A DNA stretch of 64,000 bases from Terebella lapidaria (taxonomy: Eukaryota; Annelida; Polychaeta; Terebellida; Terebellidae): assembly GCA_949152475.1 (NCBI GenBank), contig OX424568.1:9275667-9339666 (forward strand), written 5' to 3'. The notes beneath the pieces are model-generated. The model did not search any database and had not been told where the DNA came from. It was given only the letters and a program-made list of their open reading frames with translations. How positions within the stretch are numbered: the first letter of the stretch is position 1; each line of letters starts with the position of its first letter. A program made the position numbers and the translations under genes. Positions 1 through 12,100 of the stretch are shown one piece after another.

Positions 1-18
1 CTGTAATTATTTACACAG

Positions 19-2089
19 AAAGCACATACCCAGTTTGTTCATACCTGGGGCCATGGAAACATGCAGATGACTTTCATTATCGGTCAGTTGTGGAAGAGTG
101 CTTAGGTGCTTGCAGCTCTGCTACATATGAAACGACATTCTTCGCTGTGCGGGTCAGTGAACAACACTAGACATGGTGATGAAAATTTTCATGAACACTT
201 ATATATTATGTTATTTTTTGTAGATACTACACAATTGTCGATTTTGTTTTTGCAGAAGAATAATAACATCAAGCCAGATCGTGGACTGTGTTACTGTGTT
301 GATTTCCCGCCGATACACCCAGTGGATGGGTGTAATTACTTGTGCAGTGGATACGAGTGCGGAGGTGATGGCGGCCGACACACTGTGTATACATGTAAGT
401 CAGAGGCAAGCTGCAATCTATAACAATACATTGCATTTTGTTTCAATCGACTATACTCTGATTTTTCCAACTCCTTTACACAGTTTTCTTGCCGATATTT
501 TCGCGATGCTAAGTCGTATCATGTTATAACTTGGCATAGCTCACCTAGGGACCAAAAGTAAATTTTCTGCATGCTTTCAGACTTCTACCCATGAAACTGA
601 TAAAGTTAGTAATCTACTGCAATGATAAATTTCTCCTGAAAACTTTTCGTCTGCATGTCAACCGACATTTTTGTTTATTCTGATCGCTTGACACAAGATT
701 TTATTCGGGTGATTTACGCAGGGAGCGCGGGGTAAAAATGGGACCGTCCCAGCATGTGATAAGTACTTGTATATTGCGGCGCAATAACCCATATAAGTAC
801 CTAATTTGAACTTGTCCGGTTGAATTACGTGATGAACGAGGCAATCTTCTTTGTCCCATTTTCGCTTGAAGTCAAAACCAGTTGATATCAAAGCGATGTT
901 TTCCCGTCGCGGTCAGCCGTTTGAATGACCATGCCGGGAAAAAGTTCTGCATCCCCAGAAATTAAGCCCCTTGCCCCACCTGGCGGTGAAGCAATGAAAA
1001 CCCATGTTTCGCTTTCAAAAGTCAGGTTCGTGAAAATATCTTGCTGTTTGCATCATAGACGTGTAATATTCAGTCAAATAGTTCGCTTGAAGTAATTTGA
1101 CTGAAACATGGGCAGAAAACGGTGTACACGAGTTAGAAAAATCAGAGTATATAACAGAAGTATCAAAGAAACATTGGGAAATGTGTATGCATTTTGCTAA
1201 GTATATCTCAAATTTTGCGTCATGCACACGGTTAGTTGAAAACACTATTCCATTAGTGTTTATTATCACATGACACGCTTTCGAATTCTGATATCACAAT
1301 GCTAATGGAAGTTTTGCAACTTCCAGTGTGTCCTGTCTGTATGTATGGCCCATCTTGTACAAACGTTTGTCTGGGACCTTGTTTGGATGGAATTTGTGAC
1401 TATAAATCGGGAGAATGTCCATGGGGGTGTTCTGAAGGTTACTACGGCAACGACTGTGGCAACAGCTGCTCTAAACACTGTGCTCATAAGAGTTGCAGTC
1501 AGGATGAAGCGGTATGTGAGGGTGGATGTCAGCCTGGATGGTACACCCCACAATGTATACAGCCGTGTCTGGAGGAATGTGATTCCGGCTGTAACATAAT
1601 CAGTGGATATTGTGGATGTGAAGACACAGGTATGCGAAGAACTAGCCATTCCGTCATTCCTGCAAAACTACCCTACTAGTACGAAGAATAACCCCAACAA
1701 AATTCACCTTCACAGTTATGTATCTGACTACATCCTAAAGCCAGTTTAACACTTGTATATTTGCAGAATGTGGCAACCTACCTGTGTGGATTTGGCCAGT
1801 CCTGGTGCTTACTCAGGTGGTTGGGGCAGTTCTCGGAGGTCTGATTACACACTACATACAGAAGTGGAAAATTGGCAAGGCGTCTAATTCATCCACAAGC
1901 ACACGAAACGTTGACACAGGAACCTTGGAAAATAATCTAGATTGCGCTTTGAATGAGAACGACATGCCCACTCTGAAACAAACTGGCGAAACTGTAGAGA
2001 ATCTCAGTGTGACTGAAGCAAGCTACCAAGGACTCGATCAACGTGATCGAACAAATGTATTAACATTTTATGAAGCTCTAAAACCATGA
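19..2089 (+). CDS. WSC-MEGF single-pass receptor with ITAM-like tail (5' partial, 4 exons visible)
   Basis: Exons read at 19-152, 256-394, 1327-1629 and 1767-2089, all bounded by AG/GT with compatible phases; they give 298 residues and the stop at 2087-2089. Signal-peptide and upstream exons lie before the window. Residues 1-91 form a WSC-like cysteine domain (YPVCSY, then CYCVD and YECGG). Residues about 92-192 form two and a half MEGF/scavenger-receptor-F type EGF repeats (CLDGIC...ECPWGC, CSKHC...GWYTPQC). A hydrophobic span follows at about 196-218 (PVLVLTQVVGAVLGGLI) with a basic stop-transfer (QKWK). The roughly 80-residue tail ends in YQGL, 11 residues, YEAL, which fits the ITAM spacing known from Draper-type phagocytic receptors. 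Inferred role: a surface receptor signalling through SH2-domain kinases. The first two exons match those of the phosphatase receptor at 9181-16407 in length and phase, so the two are tandem paralogues. The 932-bp second intron could hide a further exon. Ligand unknown. Confidence 0.8.
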
Positions 2090-2560
2090 CCTCGTTGAAT
2101 TTGCATTTCAAATATTTCGAACGAGTGTCAAAAGAGTTTGCAACCGGTATATTGCTGACGTAATTTGATTTATAAGAACTTTAGCATTTCACTTATTATA
2201 GTGAGAGATCCCCTGTTGTCTGTTCTTAAGATTTTCTGTTTTAGCTCTAACTTTCTAACATTTATATTCATTGTAGATTTGGACTTACCTTCTCCAAGTT
2301 GGGTTTCATGTATAATGGTTCAATCTTTCTATCTTTTATTTATTTTAACTATCAGTTTGTGGCTTTTTTCAGTCATATTTCATCTTCAGGTTTCATTATC
2401 ATTCATATATCTGTACATTTTCATGTATTTCATAAAATAAACATTGTTTCCTTTTCTATTTTTATTGTCTCACTCACACATGAATATGCATGGATAGCTC
2501 ACTGTACGAATATTCGAATTCACATAAAGTTTATAATCATGTAATGTTCAAATTTGTTGA
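2090..2560 (+). other. 3' UTR of the ITAM-like receptor gene, with polyadenylation signal
   Basis: The AT-rich stretch after the stop codon contains a canonical AATAAA at 2436-2441, about 350 bases past the stop. The reading frames here are low-complexity and hydrophobic and do not look coding. The transcript end is inferred from this signal only. Confidence 0.5.
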
Positions 2561-4979
2561 CAGTAAAGTACAGGCAATATGCGGGAGTTCTCTCATCATT
2601 CTTTGTGTTGGTTCTACTAGATTGATACTTTTGTAAATCATGACTTCAATACGATGCGCCAAGTACGAGTATCTTCTCAGGTATAGTGACACTTCACCAC
2701 TGATGAAGGACACAGTCCACGAACAACAAAATACTAGAAATTATGAAATAAAATGCGGTGCTGCCTATAGTCTAGGGTATATAGTGTTTCACGGGAAAAA
2801 AAATATATCTTATACTGCATCCTTGGACCTTTGGGTCGAATTTTTCCAGACGATGTCTCAGCTTCGAGGCTTGTCTTCGCTGCCGCCATTGCAACGAGGG
2901 ATTTAGAACTCTCCTTAGGGCTCTCCTTGGCTTTGGGAAAGCTTAGTGGGACTCCTGGATAAAGCCCTTTCCGTGGGATTTTAATCTGGTACAACAATAC
3001 CCTCAGGCGCTATCCCAAAGGTCTCAGGCAGTTGGAGTTGAGCCTCGGCGCTCATCTAACGTTTCAGCCCCAGACGGTTTTTCAATTCTATGAGTCAGTA
3101 GCTGAAAACTCAGATGACCCATCGCTTGTTGCATGCCAGCCTGCACAAGAGCTGTCTCTGCCTGGTATCTTCCTGCTTTCCACAGGTTTAATACGGGAAG
3201 CCATGCGCAGCTGGTTGTCATCCCTGCTTCGACACTGCCAGGCTTTCCAGCCCTGGCTCGTACCCAAGGGAACAGTTCCTCGTGGCTACTCTGATACAGA
3301 GTATGTTTACGTCCCAATTGCCTTTCCTGTGCTTTATTACACGAGGCCAGCCTCAGCGACCGATAAAGCTCTGGCTCCACCCTATCCGCTTTCCTCGTTG
3401 GTATTGCACCCACTGAAATGCCGTCACCAGAAGACTCCATGGGGGTGAATGAGCTCGAGGAAGTGGATGGCAGGACCTACTCTACAAGGAGAAACTCCTT
3501 CTCGTGCATTCACGCCTGGGGTCACAGTTCCCACCTGAACCCCCAATTAAGTTGTCCACTTCGGTGGACCAGGTGGCCTGCGGCCTTCCCATACCTCCAG
3601 CTGAAGCTCATCAGCAGTTGCCTCTGAGCTGGAGTGTTTGCCAAGCTTTCAAACGCCGTTGGCAGGGAGCTCTTAGGAACAAGGGAGAAAATACCAAGCA
3701 GTCGAAAACTCTTTGAACCTTCCCAGAAGGCTGTTTTGGCCCTCCAAAGGAGGCGTTGCGCCACTTATCCAGCCATAACAAGGTGTCTGTGCCCATGCCT
3801 CAGCCAAGGGAGGTCCAACGACCCTACAGTCTGTAGCCTTGATAGACTCTACCCTGGATTGGCTGGCAGCTGCTACAATATAATATGCTCGACCAGCTTG
3901 TGTCACGTGAGATCTTGGAGGAAGTACTGCAGTCGGCAGTTGGGCTCCTTAACAGTGTAGGCTTCATGATCAAGGAATGCTTCCACCAAGCCTCTTTTGG
4001 AACCTTTTTGTATTGCACAGTTGCGACAAGTCACTCCATTTCAAGGCCCTCGATGTACTCTGGACAAAGTTGCGACTGCCTCATGCTGGCGTCCTGTACT
4101 CAGGAAACATGAAACCAATACCCAAGTACATTCATCATCCACATAACCTGCTACTACTTCACGTCTTGTCATGTTACCTTTCACAACAAAACGTGTTGTT
4201 TTGAAAATATCACGTCATGTTGTCAATCAGAGTAAATCTATTTGAGCAGTTCCTTTGGAACAGCAGCACGATCCGAGCCAACATTCAGGAACTTCCAAGC
4301 TCGTAGTTCCCCTCTGAAATCATTTGGCTCAAAATATATGCCATGCCAAAACTGAATTTACAGGAACATGCGGGTTGTTGAAAGGATCTCAGCAGAACCA
4401 CTTGTTTAGGCCTTATGGTTTCATTGTGGGTGGGAGTTGTGGAAGTGGATGAGTTCAGATCCGTTGTGGCAGAGTTTCTGTCATGCAATATTCTGCTCTA
4501 GAAGTATATGTAAGCATGCTCCATCAAGATGTTTGACATGCTTTGCCCCGCATAAGTTAGCATCAAACTCTCTGGCCGCAACAACTGGATAAGCTATTCT
4601 CAGTGCTGCCAGCCAACATTTTGGAAAAAAAGTACTGAAATCCTCCAAAAAAAAAGCCAGTCCAAAAAAAGTATATATTCAGATCGACATACCTGTTTTG
4701 ATGCATATATTGGCTAACCAATAGTACTTTCAGCATTCCATTTTTCATTGTCACACCGCATGGTCAAGGGCTCGCTGCGTGTCTTTGCATGTGCCGTCAC
4801 CTGAAACTTGTGATCCATGGCACTACAGACATCAAGGCGTGCATGGGCTCCTGAGCATCGGTGTGGCAATGGATTGGAATCTGTTAAAATATTGTAACGG
4901 GTTTGCACCCTTCTGTGACGTCTTGATGAACCGGTTTTCTAGGGAGGTGGGTGAGTTGTTGTTTAACCGGAGCTGAAAC
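2561..4979. other. Intergenic; includes a GC-richer block of unknown origin (about 2850-4100)
   Basis: No gene is recognisable. From about 2850 to 4100 base composition shifts towards GC and overlapping open frames of 60-138 codons appear on both strands, none with a domain I can name. This may be a decayed transposon that I cannot classify. Around 4630-4680 there are A-runs interleaved with AAAAAAGTA, similar to those at 6365-6440. Confidence 0.4.
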
Positions 4980-5640
4980 GGTAAAACTCCGGGAAACTGC
5001 TACTGCTGTATGGTTGAACTCCGGCTAGAAGTCTCTAAGGTTGGTAGCGTGGTCTGGAATGGACCTCTTAACCGTTGTCCGACTGCTAATCTGCAACTGC
5101 ACCTGTAAAGTAAGGATCCGGAGGCGTTTCCGTCTCCGGGTACTGCAACTGCTCCATCGGGAAACCGCTTTACTGCAACAGCTCCGTCGTTCTCCGCCTT
5201 ACTGCAAACTGCGACTGCACCTGGAATAAAGAATCCGGGAACGTTGCCGTTTCCGAATACTGCAACCGCTCTGCCAGGTTCCGCCTCCTGCAAACTGCTC
5301 CGGTTGGCTCCGCCTCACCGCAACCTGCGACTGCACCTGAAATGGAGTATCTCGGAAGTGTTCTCACTTCCGGTTTCCGCAACCGCTCCGTCAGGTACTG
5401 CCTCTGCAACTCCGTCGTCCGGTACCGCCTCTGCAACTGCTTCGTCGTTCCCGTCTCTGCAACTGCTCCGTCCGATACCGCCTCCGTAGTTGCTCCGTTG
5501 AATTCCACCTCCGTCTCCGTCTCCTTCCTTGGTGATCTGGGTTCTTTGATCACCCTAAGACGTCTTTACAACTTGGTCTTAACCGACTGTAGTCTTATCT
5601 CCCTTTACTCCGTATTACTGTCTTTTCTGGTGAACTAACT
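4980..5640. repeat. Degenerate GC-rich minisatellite (CTGCAACTGCTCCGTC-type units)
   Basis: Variants of a short unit such as CTGCAACTGCTCCGTC and CCGCCTCTGCAACT recur with many substitutions and variable spacing. This keeps several frames open on both strands, and those open frames are by-products of the repeat. A related run of CCGGTTCCGTCTCCGG units lies at about 6045-6095. Confidence 0.55.
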
Positions 5641-6869
5641 TTATTATAACTTCCAGTTCCCTAACGAACACGGAAAAACAACTCGGTTGAAGTTTTCATG
5701 TTTATTTTCCAAGTGCACAGTCGGAAGACTTAACTGCTATCATCTGGATGACTCTATCCGGAACAAGGGAGTACGCTGCTGTGGGAGAAGGGGTCTGCAC
5801 AGGTCGACGTCAGGACACCAACTCCGCCGTCCGCTGTGAAGCGGGGGCTTTTATAGACCTGAGACCCACGTCACGTGACCAACCTATTGTGACGTCATAG
5901 TCCGCCAAAACACTGATATTTTCCGGATTTCTAAAAACACTCTAGAACCAATCAGTGGCTGACACGTCACCTTTTAAACCGAAAACGAGGCTGATCACAT
6001 GACCTTCCGGAAATAACGTCATTACGTTTTTGTACTCCATTGTTCCGGCTCCGTGTCCGGTTCCGTCTCCGGTTCCGGCTCCGTCTCCGGCTTTACCAAC
6101 ATCATAAATTACTAAGTTCCGAGACGGAAAACCTTTAAAACATTAACAATACGGAACCGTATGCACCTTTAAACACATATACATTTTAATAAACGGTTAT
6201 TTAACCATAATATCACAAAACACTAACAGAATTACCTAGGGGAAACTTTTGGGTACGCCCCAAAACCGTTACAATATACTAGTACAACAATGTTTAGATA
6301 TTGCCTTCGCGGGCTTTTTCACAGGCTTTTTGGCAGCTTTGCCAGAAAAATCTGACATAACCCCCCAAGAAAGTATAAAAAAGTACCCAAGGCCTAAAAA
6401 AGTATAAAAAGTACCCAAGGCCAAAAAAAGTATATTACTTTTAAAAAGGTATACTCTGGCAGCACTCTATTCTTCCTGTTTGTGAATATGACAAGGGATT
6501 ATCAAAACTGTCCTGAGCAAGCACCATCCACACAGTTGTGGTTGAACGAAGCCTGAATCGAGAATCATTGCATCGCGAGGAGTCATTATTCATCAAAATG
6601 GTGGACTTATTCCAAGCTACTATCAAACAGATGATTGTGCGAGAGGTAGAGCTTCTCTAAGTCACTACATAGCTGAGCTGCCTGTCTCCAGCAAATGGCT
6701 CTGCTAACATGCAGTCCCTCCACGTTCCTGCAAATGCAATAGGCAAGTCTGTACTGTGATTGTCATTATGTTTATCAGTAAATTGTAGTGAGTCCATGTA
6801 TGTGTTGCTTAGTTGATTAGTAGAATATGGATACACTGGTGCTGGTATCCCTTTCCCTGTGTAAAAACA
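5641..6869. other. Intergenic, no gene seen
   Basis: AT-rich to mixed sequence with the short CCGG-rich run near 6045-6095 and near-duplicate AAAAAGTA-containing units at about 6365-6440. No splice-compatible coding pattern or RNA gene was recognised. Confidence 0.4.
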
Positions 6870-7620
6870 TCAATATGAGCACCAAATTCTTGCTTCTATC
6901 TGTAACAGAAGCATATATATGGTCGAAAATTGTCACATATTTTTATGGCAGCCAAATTTTCTTCTGTGCAACCAACAGTTACAGAGACAAGGCCGTATAA
7001 ACCCCTGTATTTCTTGGGTCAGATAAAATAGGAGCAGACACCAACATTTTGCCTCCATCTGACATAGAAGCTGAAACCTAGCTAGAAAAGTTTTTTTTTC
7101 GAATTTTTCAGGTTTTTCATGGCAGCCATTTTGGATTTTGAAACAACCAACAGTCACAGAAACTCAGCAATACCACCATCTGATTCCTTGGGTCAGAAAA
7201 CATGGGGGTAGACACTTAGGTGCATAGGTGCAGTAGATAACCCGCTAGTTCAATTTTAAGCTATTTCGCATATAAATGGCGGCCATCTTGGATTTTATAG
7301 AACCCCCCCCATGGGATTGATAGGGACTTTTTTGTGGGCTATCGATATGGTCTCCAGAGTCACTGTGCAAAAATTCAGCTTTGACACCCAAATTTCTACC
7401 ACAAACCCTGACAGTAGACTAAATTCTGACATGGCGAAATGGTGCGGAAAATCACTCAAATGGGGGGTTCAAAGAATTGTAATTTTGTCCAACTTCCCTT
7501 ATTTTGAGAACTTTAGACTTTTGATATGTTGTTCAGCATATATTTCAGTAATCAAATCACAAATGATATGTAGTGTTGCAATTTTTTCCTATCTGACCCC
7601 ATTTGGGCCATAAAAGCCCT
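6870..7620. repeat. Degenerate tandem repeat with GGCAGCCATTTTGGAT-like cores
   Basis: At least three diverged units follow one another. Each contains a variant of ATGGCAGCCATTTTGGA, then an AACCAACAGTCACAGA-like segment, then CTTGGGTCAGA (near 6945-7025, 7115-7200, 7275-7450). The GGCGGCCATTTT core also occurs in the hairpin-ended elements at 16.8-22.4 kb, so this may be an old relative. Confidence 0.45.
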
Positions 7621-8625
7621 GGACTACTAGGCAGCCGAGTCGTCTGTTAAAACCAAATCTTACGATGTATTTGAGCAGACTTCTCACTCAACAACTATTC
7701 TCATCATCATCAAATATGGCAATGACATTATCTTAGAATGTCTTACATTGCCTGCATGATTTTAGAAATTAGAATATCTGGATTGGTGACTATCGGAAGA
7801 AAATCAAAGAAACATCTTTTAAAAAATAATTATCGGTATCGGGTACAATTCGTGACATCACTACATAAATTTGATATTACAGATAGGTGGCGATGAGGAG
7901 TATGCAATACTCATCTCATATATTCAAAATTTACATATGCGTCTTTGGAAGATATACTAATAATTTCGTTGGTGATATTTAAATTGATATTATAGCCTGA
8001 TCATCGATATGTTCTTTGCAATTATGTCACACCATGATCTCTCTTATCAAAAATATCTCAGTTACTGATACATACGAACAACACGATTCATTGATAAACT
8101 ATGGACATACATGTATACTCGGTTTTCAGCGTTAAGGACATGAATATGCTAGAGATCCGAATACCGTCGTACACAGGATGGAACACATTCCCACGCTTAG
8201 CTGATGTATTTGTCTCGTTAGCACGTTAATTCTATAAATTAATTATAGTTATGGTCGACTGGAAAGAGGATATATGTCCGTAACATATATTCATAATTTA
8301 TTCCAATATAGCAATCATTTATTTGCAATTTTCACAGTGATAATGTGCAAAATGTTACATGCATCATACAACACACACAAATATACCAGAAAAACACCAG
8401 TAACGAATATATTTGTATCCAGTTCTTATATATTCTAACCAGAATACAAATGACTGCTGATGGAAAATTATACATAAATTATGCACTTAACCCTATCAGC
8501 CAGCGACATAACAATATTTAATGTTTGTCAAACTACAAAGTCGATGTACTTTGCTGATATCGAACGACCCGGAAGATACATCGATTTGGCCCTTCTTATT
8601 AGCGGATAACATATCAATGAACGTT
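7621..8625. other. Intergenic AT-rich sequence upstream of the phosphatase receptor
   Basis: No gene, repeat array or RNA gene recognised. Long AT-rich stretches lead up to the TATA box at 8626. Confidence 0.4.
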
Positions 8626-8684
8626 TATAAAAGGCCATATTATCAGCCATATAATAGAAGATGTTCCTACAGCAGAAACATCAG
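8626..8684 (+). promoter_or_regulatory. TATA box and 5' untranslated exon of the phosphatase receptor gene
   Basis: TATAAAAGG stands at 8626-8634. About 25-30 bases further on, transcription would begin near 8655-8660, and a short exon would end at 8684 in CATCAG before a consensus GTAAGT donor. The exon holds an ATG at 8661 whose frame stays open to the donor and then stops soon after 9176, so it would be a small upstream ORF if included in the message. The next exon, from 9176, carries the signal-peptide ATG. Confidence 0.6.
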
Positions 8685-9180
8685 GTAAGTTAACTCGCAT
8701 TTCTCTCTTGAATGTTCCACCCTGGTTTCAACGAAAGTTGTTCATATTAATCTGCTTGTGACACATACTTTTCCCCATGATACAATCCTCTCAATAGTAG
8801 GTACAGTGTGACATGGTTCATTGCAATTGCGTCAACAAATCGCTTTGATTTTGTTTTGACTGTGATAGTGACTATATTGTCATTCAATACCTACCTACAT
8901 ACATACATCCAACATATAAGTTCTATAGCGATTTGTACCTAGTACCTCCCTACAACTTGTGCATAAAGCATAGCACGTCATGATCTTTCCGTACGGATGT
9001 GTGCATCACAACTACTAATACAAGGTAATGTGACGTGCTGTTATGTTATTGGTGAAACAAATACAACGGTACCTTGCTCGGCGACAAGTAGACATGTATA
9101 TTACTTTTTTTTTTAAATATATTTTCATAAGCGATAATCCATGGGATGTAGTGAATCATTTCGCCTTTTGTACAGGCAAA

Positions 9181-12100
9181 ATGTACCACGGCAGGATCAT
9201 TTTGAGGTGGACTGTAGCTCTTCTCCAAGCGGCATATCACGTCAGTGGTGAGGAATTTAAAATGATACAAATAAATGGGTGTGAACATCAACCCTCATCT
9301 ATTCAACCTACACACAATGAATTTGACGGTTACGGGTAGAGTGGGTATCTTGTCGTCGTATTTCGTGAACTGTAACGTTTCATTACGAACAATCTTCATA
9401 ACTGAAATACACGCACATGATTGATCAAGATATCATGAACAAACGTTTCAATGATCCCATTATGTTCAGGATACGACTACCCAGTTTGCACGTACCAAGA
9501 CAACTGGGATCACATCGGCCAATATCCCCAAGGCTCAGCAGTGACTGACTGCTTGAACGTGTGCAAGTCCGTGTATTACCCATCTACTTTCTATGCGGTT
9601 CGGGTATGTGTCAGATAAAATTATAGTACTGATCAGGTGATTGAAATTACAATGATCATATCATCCAAGTATTCAGAATGGTCTCAATCCTCGGTGACTC
9701 ACCCACACAGAGAAACGGCAATGACGCAAGCCATGCCGAGTGTTACTGTGTGGACTCTCCCGCAAAATCGTTGGCAGAAGATTCTTGTGAATTCAAATGT
9801 AATAAGACCTACCAGTGCGGTGGAGGGAATGAGTTCGACCTCCGACACAGCATCTATACTGGTTCGTGGAAAACGTGAAAATATTACTCATGCCTGATAT
9901 CATCTTGTGGATACAAATCACTTTTCGCTTTAAATGTTGTCTCTGGTGAAGTTCAATGATAAGGCCACGCCACAAAGAAATTTGGTAACCATAGCGACCA
10001 AAAAGGGTGACTAGCGACACATGTTGTGATTGAATCAGATCCTTAGACATAATAATACTCAGATAATAATGAATCATTTTGTTTTGCGGAGAGAACTGGA
10101 TGGATGATGATATATTCAGTCACTCCCAACAGCGACGTTATACCCAGTTTGAAGTATTGCATATCAGATATTGCATATATTTACCGTATTGTTGTCGTAA
10201 TATCTATTGTTTGTCTTATCATTCAAGAAATAAATAAACATTAATGGTGCATATTATTCGCTGATACATAGCACCAATTTTAAAAGAGAGATAAATATTT
10301 TTGCAAAACCCCTTACTTCTGGTGAATTATATATATGAAGTGTATTATCTTTTGTTAGGTATCTAAATTGGCAGTACTAAACCAATCTCAAACATCTACT
10401 AAACCAGTCTTAAAATCCTGATCTGATTTTCTTGAACACAATTCACTTAAAATATGTTGCAATATGTATGTTGTTAGCCATCATGAATATCAATTTCCAG
10501 TATGTGACAATGGGAAATACACCACACAGTGTTCAACACCGTGTCCTGGACAGTGTATTGATGGAATTTGTGATATTGCGTCTGGGGAATGTCCCTGGGG
10601 GTGTGTTGATGGTCAACATGGTTCCTTCTGTACAGAACCATGTTCTGTGAATTGTATCACTGACGCATGTGGACAGTATGATGCTGCATGCGAGAGTGGA
10701 TGTGACGCAGGGTGGTACACTCCACAGTGTACACAGCCATGTTCAGAAAACTGCAAGGAGAAGGCGTGTCACATTGATGATGGGGCTTGCTCTGGTGGTT
10801 GTGATGACGGCTGGTTTACTCCACAGTGTACAAAACAATGTTCAGCCAACTGTAATGGAACAGTTTGTGATATTGTCAATGGTTCTTGTGTATTCGGGTG
10901 TGAAGGTGGATGGTACTCTTCCAACTGCACCCAAAACTGTTCAGTAAACTGCATAGCTGTGACATGTAATATTGATAGTGGAGATTGTGACGGTGGATGC
11001 AAGAATGGATGGTACTCCCCAAGTTGTATGGAGATGTGTTCCAAGAACTGTAACTCCACTGGCTGTAATATGACTAATGGTTATTGTCTGGAATGCGTGG
11101 ATGGTTTCTATGGATACACATGTGAGGGGGGTTGCCCCAGAAACTGTTCGGGCGTTTCTTGCCAGAGGGATACTGGACACTGCTTCAACTGCCAGGATGG
11201 GCTCCATGGGTCCACCTGCACAGAGATATGTTCCACACACTGCGTTGATGGTATATGTGAGCAAGCTAATGGAACATGTACTTATGGATGTGAGGACGGT
11301 TGGTCTGGGACCACCTGTGAAAAAGGTAATAGTTTCCTTAACAAAGCATTATATGTAATATAAACTGTATATTGTACCGTTTGTTTCAGGACAAACATGA
11401 TTGTAAGATCATCTATTAATTACATTAATCAAATTGTAGTTGCAGGGATGAGCACTGGGGCACTTGTGGGGATTTGCCTGGGAATAATTGCATTCGCCGC
11501 AATCGCTGTTGTGGGAATTTTCCTTTGGCGGTATGTGATTAGCATGTTTACAATTCATTTTTGCGATAGAAAACCAAACACCTGAAACAAAACATCAATA
11601 ACAAACGTATATGTTGATCATCTACAGGAGGGGAAGGAACCCAACCAAGGATCACAGAGGCACTGCTAATCCTGGCCTTGATGTGTCATATGAAAATTTT
11701 ACAGGAACTACCGGACAGATAGGTAAACAGCTTACATATAGTCATGTGAATTAAAAGTTCTAATCACATATTAGTGATGGGAATACATATTAATTTGTGC
11801 TATGCAGACTATTCGGCACCAGTAAACCAAGCAATGGACAACATCTCAGTTACAAGTGAACACACCATCCGTACTACAAACTTTGCTGAATACACCAAAA
11901 CTCTTCTGGCGTCAGTTGAGAGGATTGCTGAAGAATACAAGGTGACAACGAGGCAAAAAATTATGCACTGGAAGCCAAGCATACTAATCAATAAATACAT
12001 AATTAAGGCTACGCAGATGGTAAGTAGTTCGCGTTCATCAACATCACGGATATTTTGTCAGTTATTTCTGTATTGTAGAGTTTGCCGACTGAGAAGCTGT

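Noticed and set aside
3024..3960. Overlapping open frames on both strands, up to 138 codons, in the GC-richer block
   Set aside because: No domain, no splice context, and frames open on opposite strands at once, which GC-rich decayed repeats produce by chance. A retroelement origin was considered but no motif supports it.
5000..5640. Frames of 80-127 codons on both strands
   Set aside because: They translate a degenerate short repeat; residues recur as ATAPSGT or GAVAV units without a protein family.
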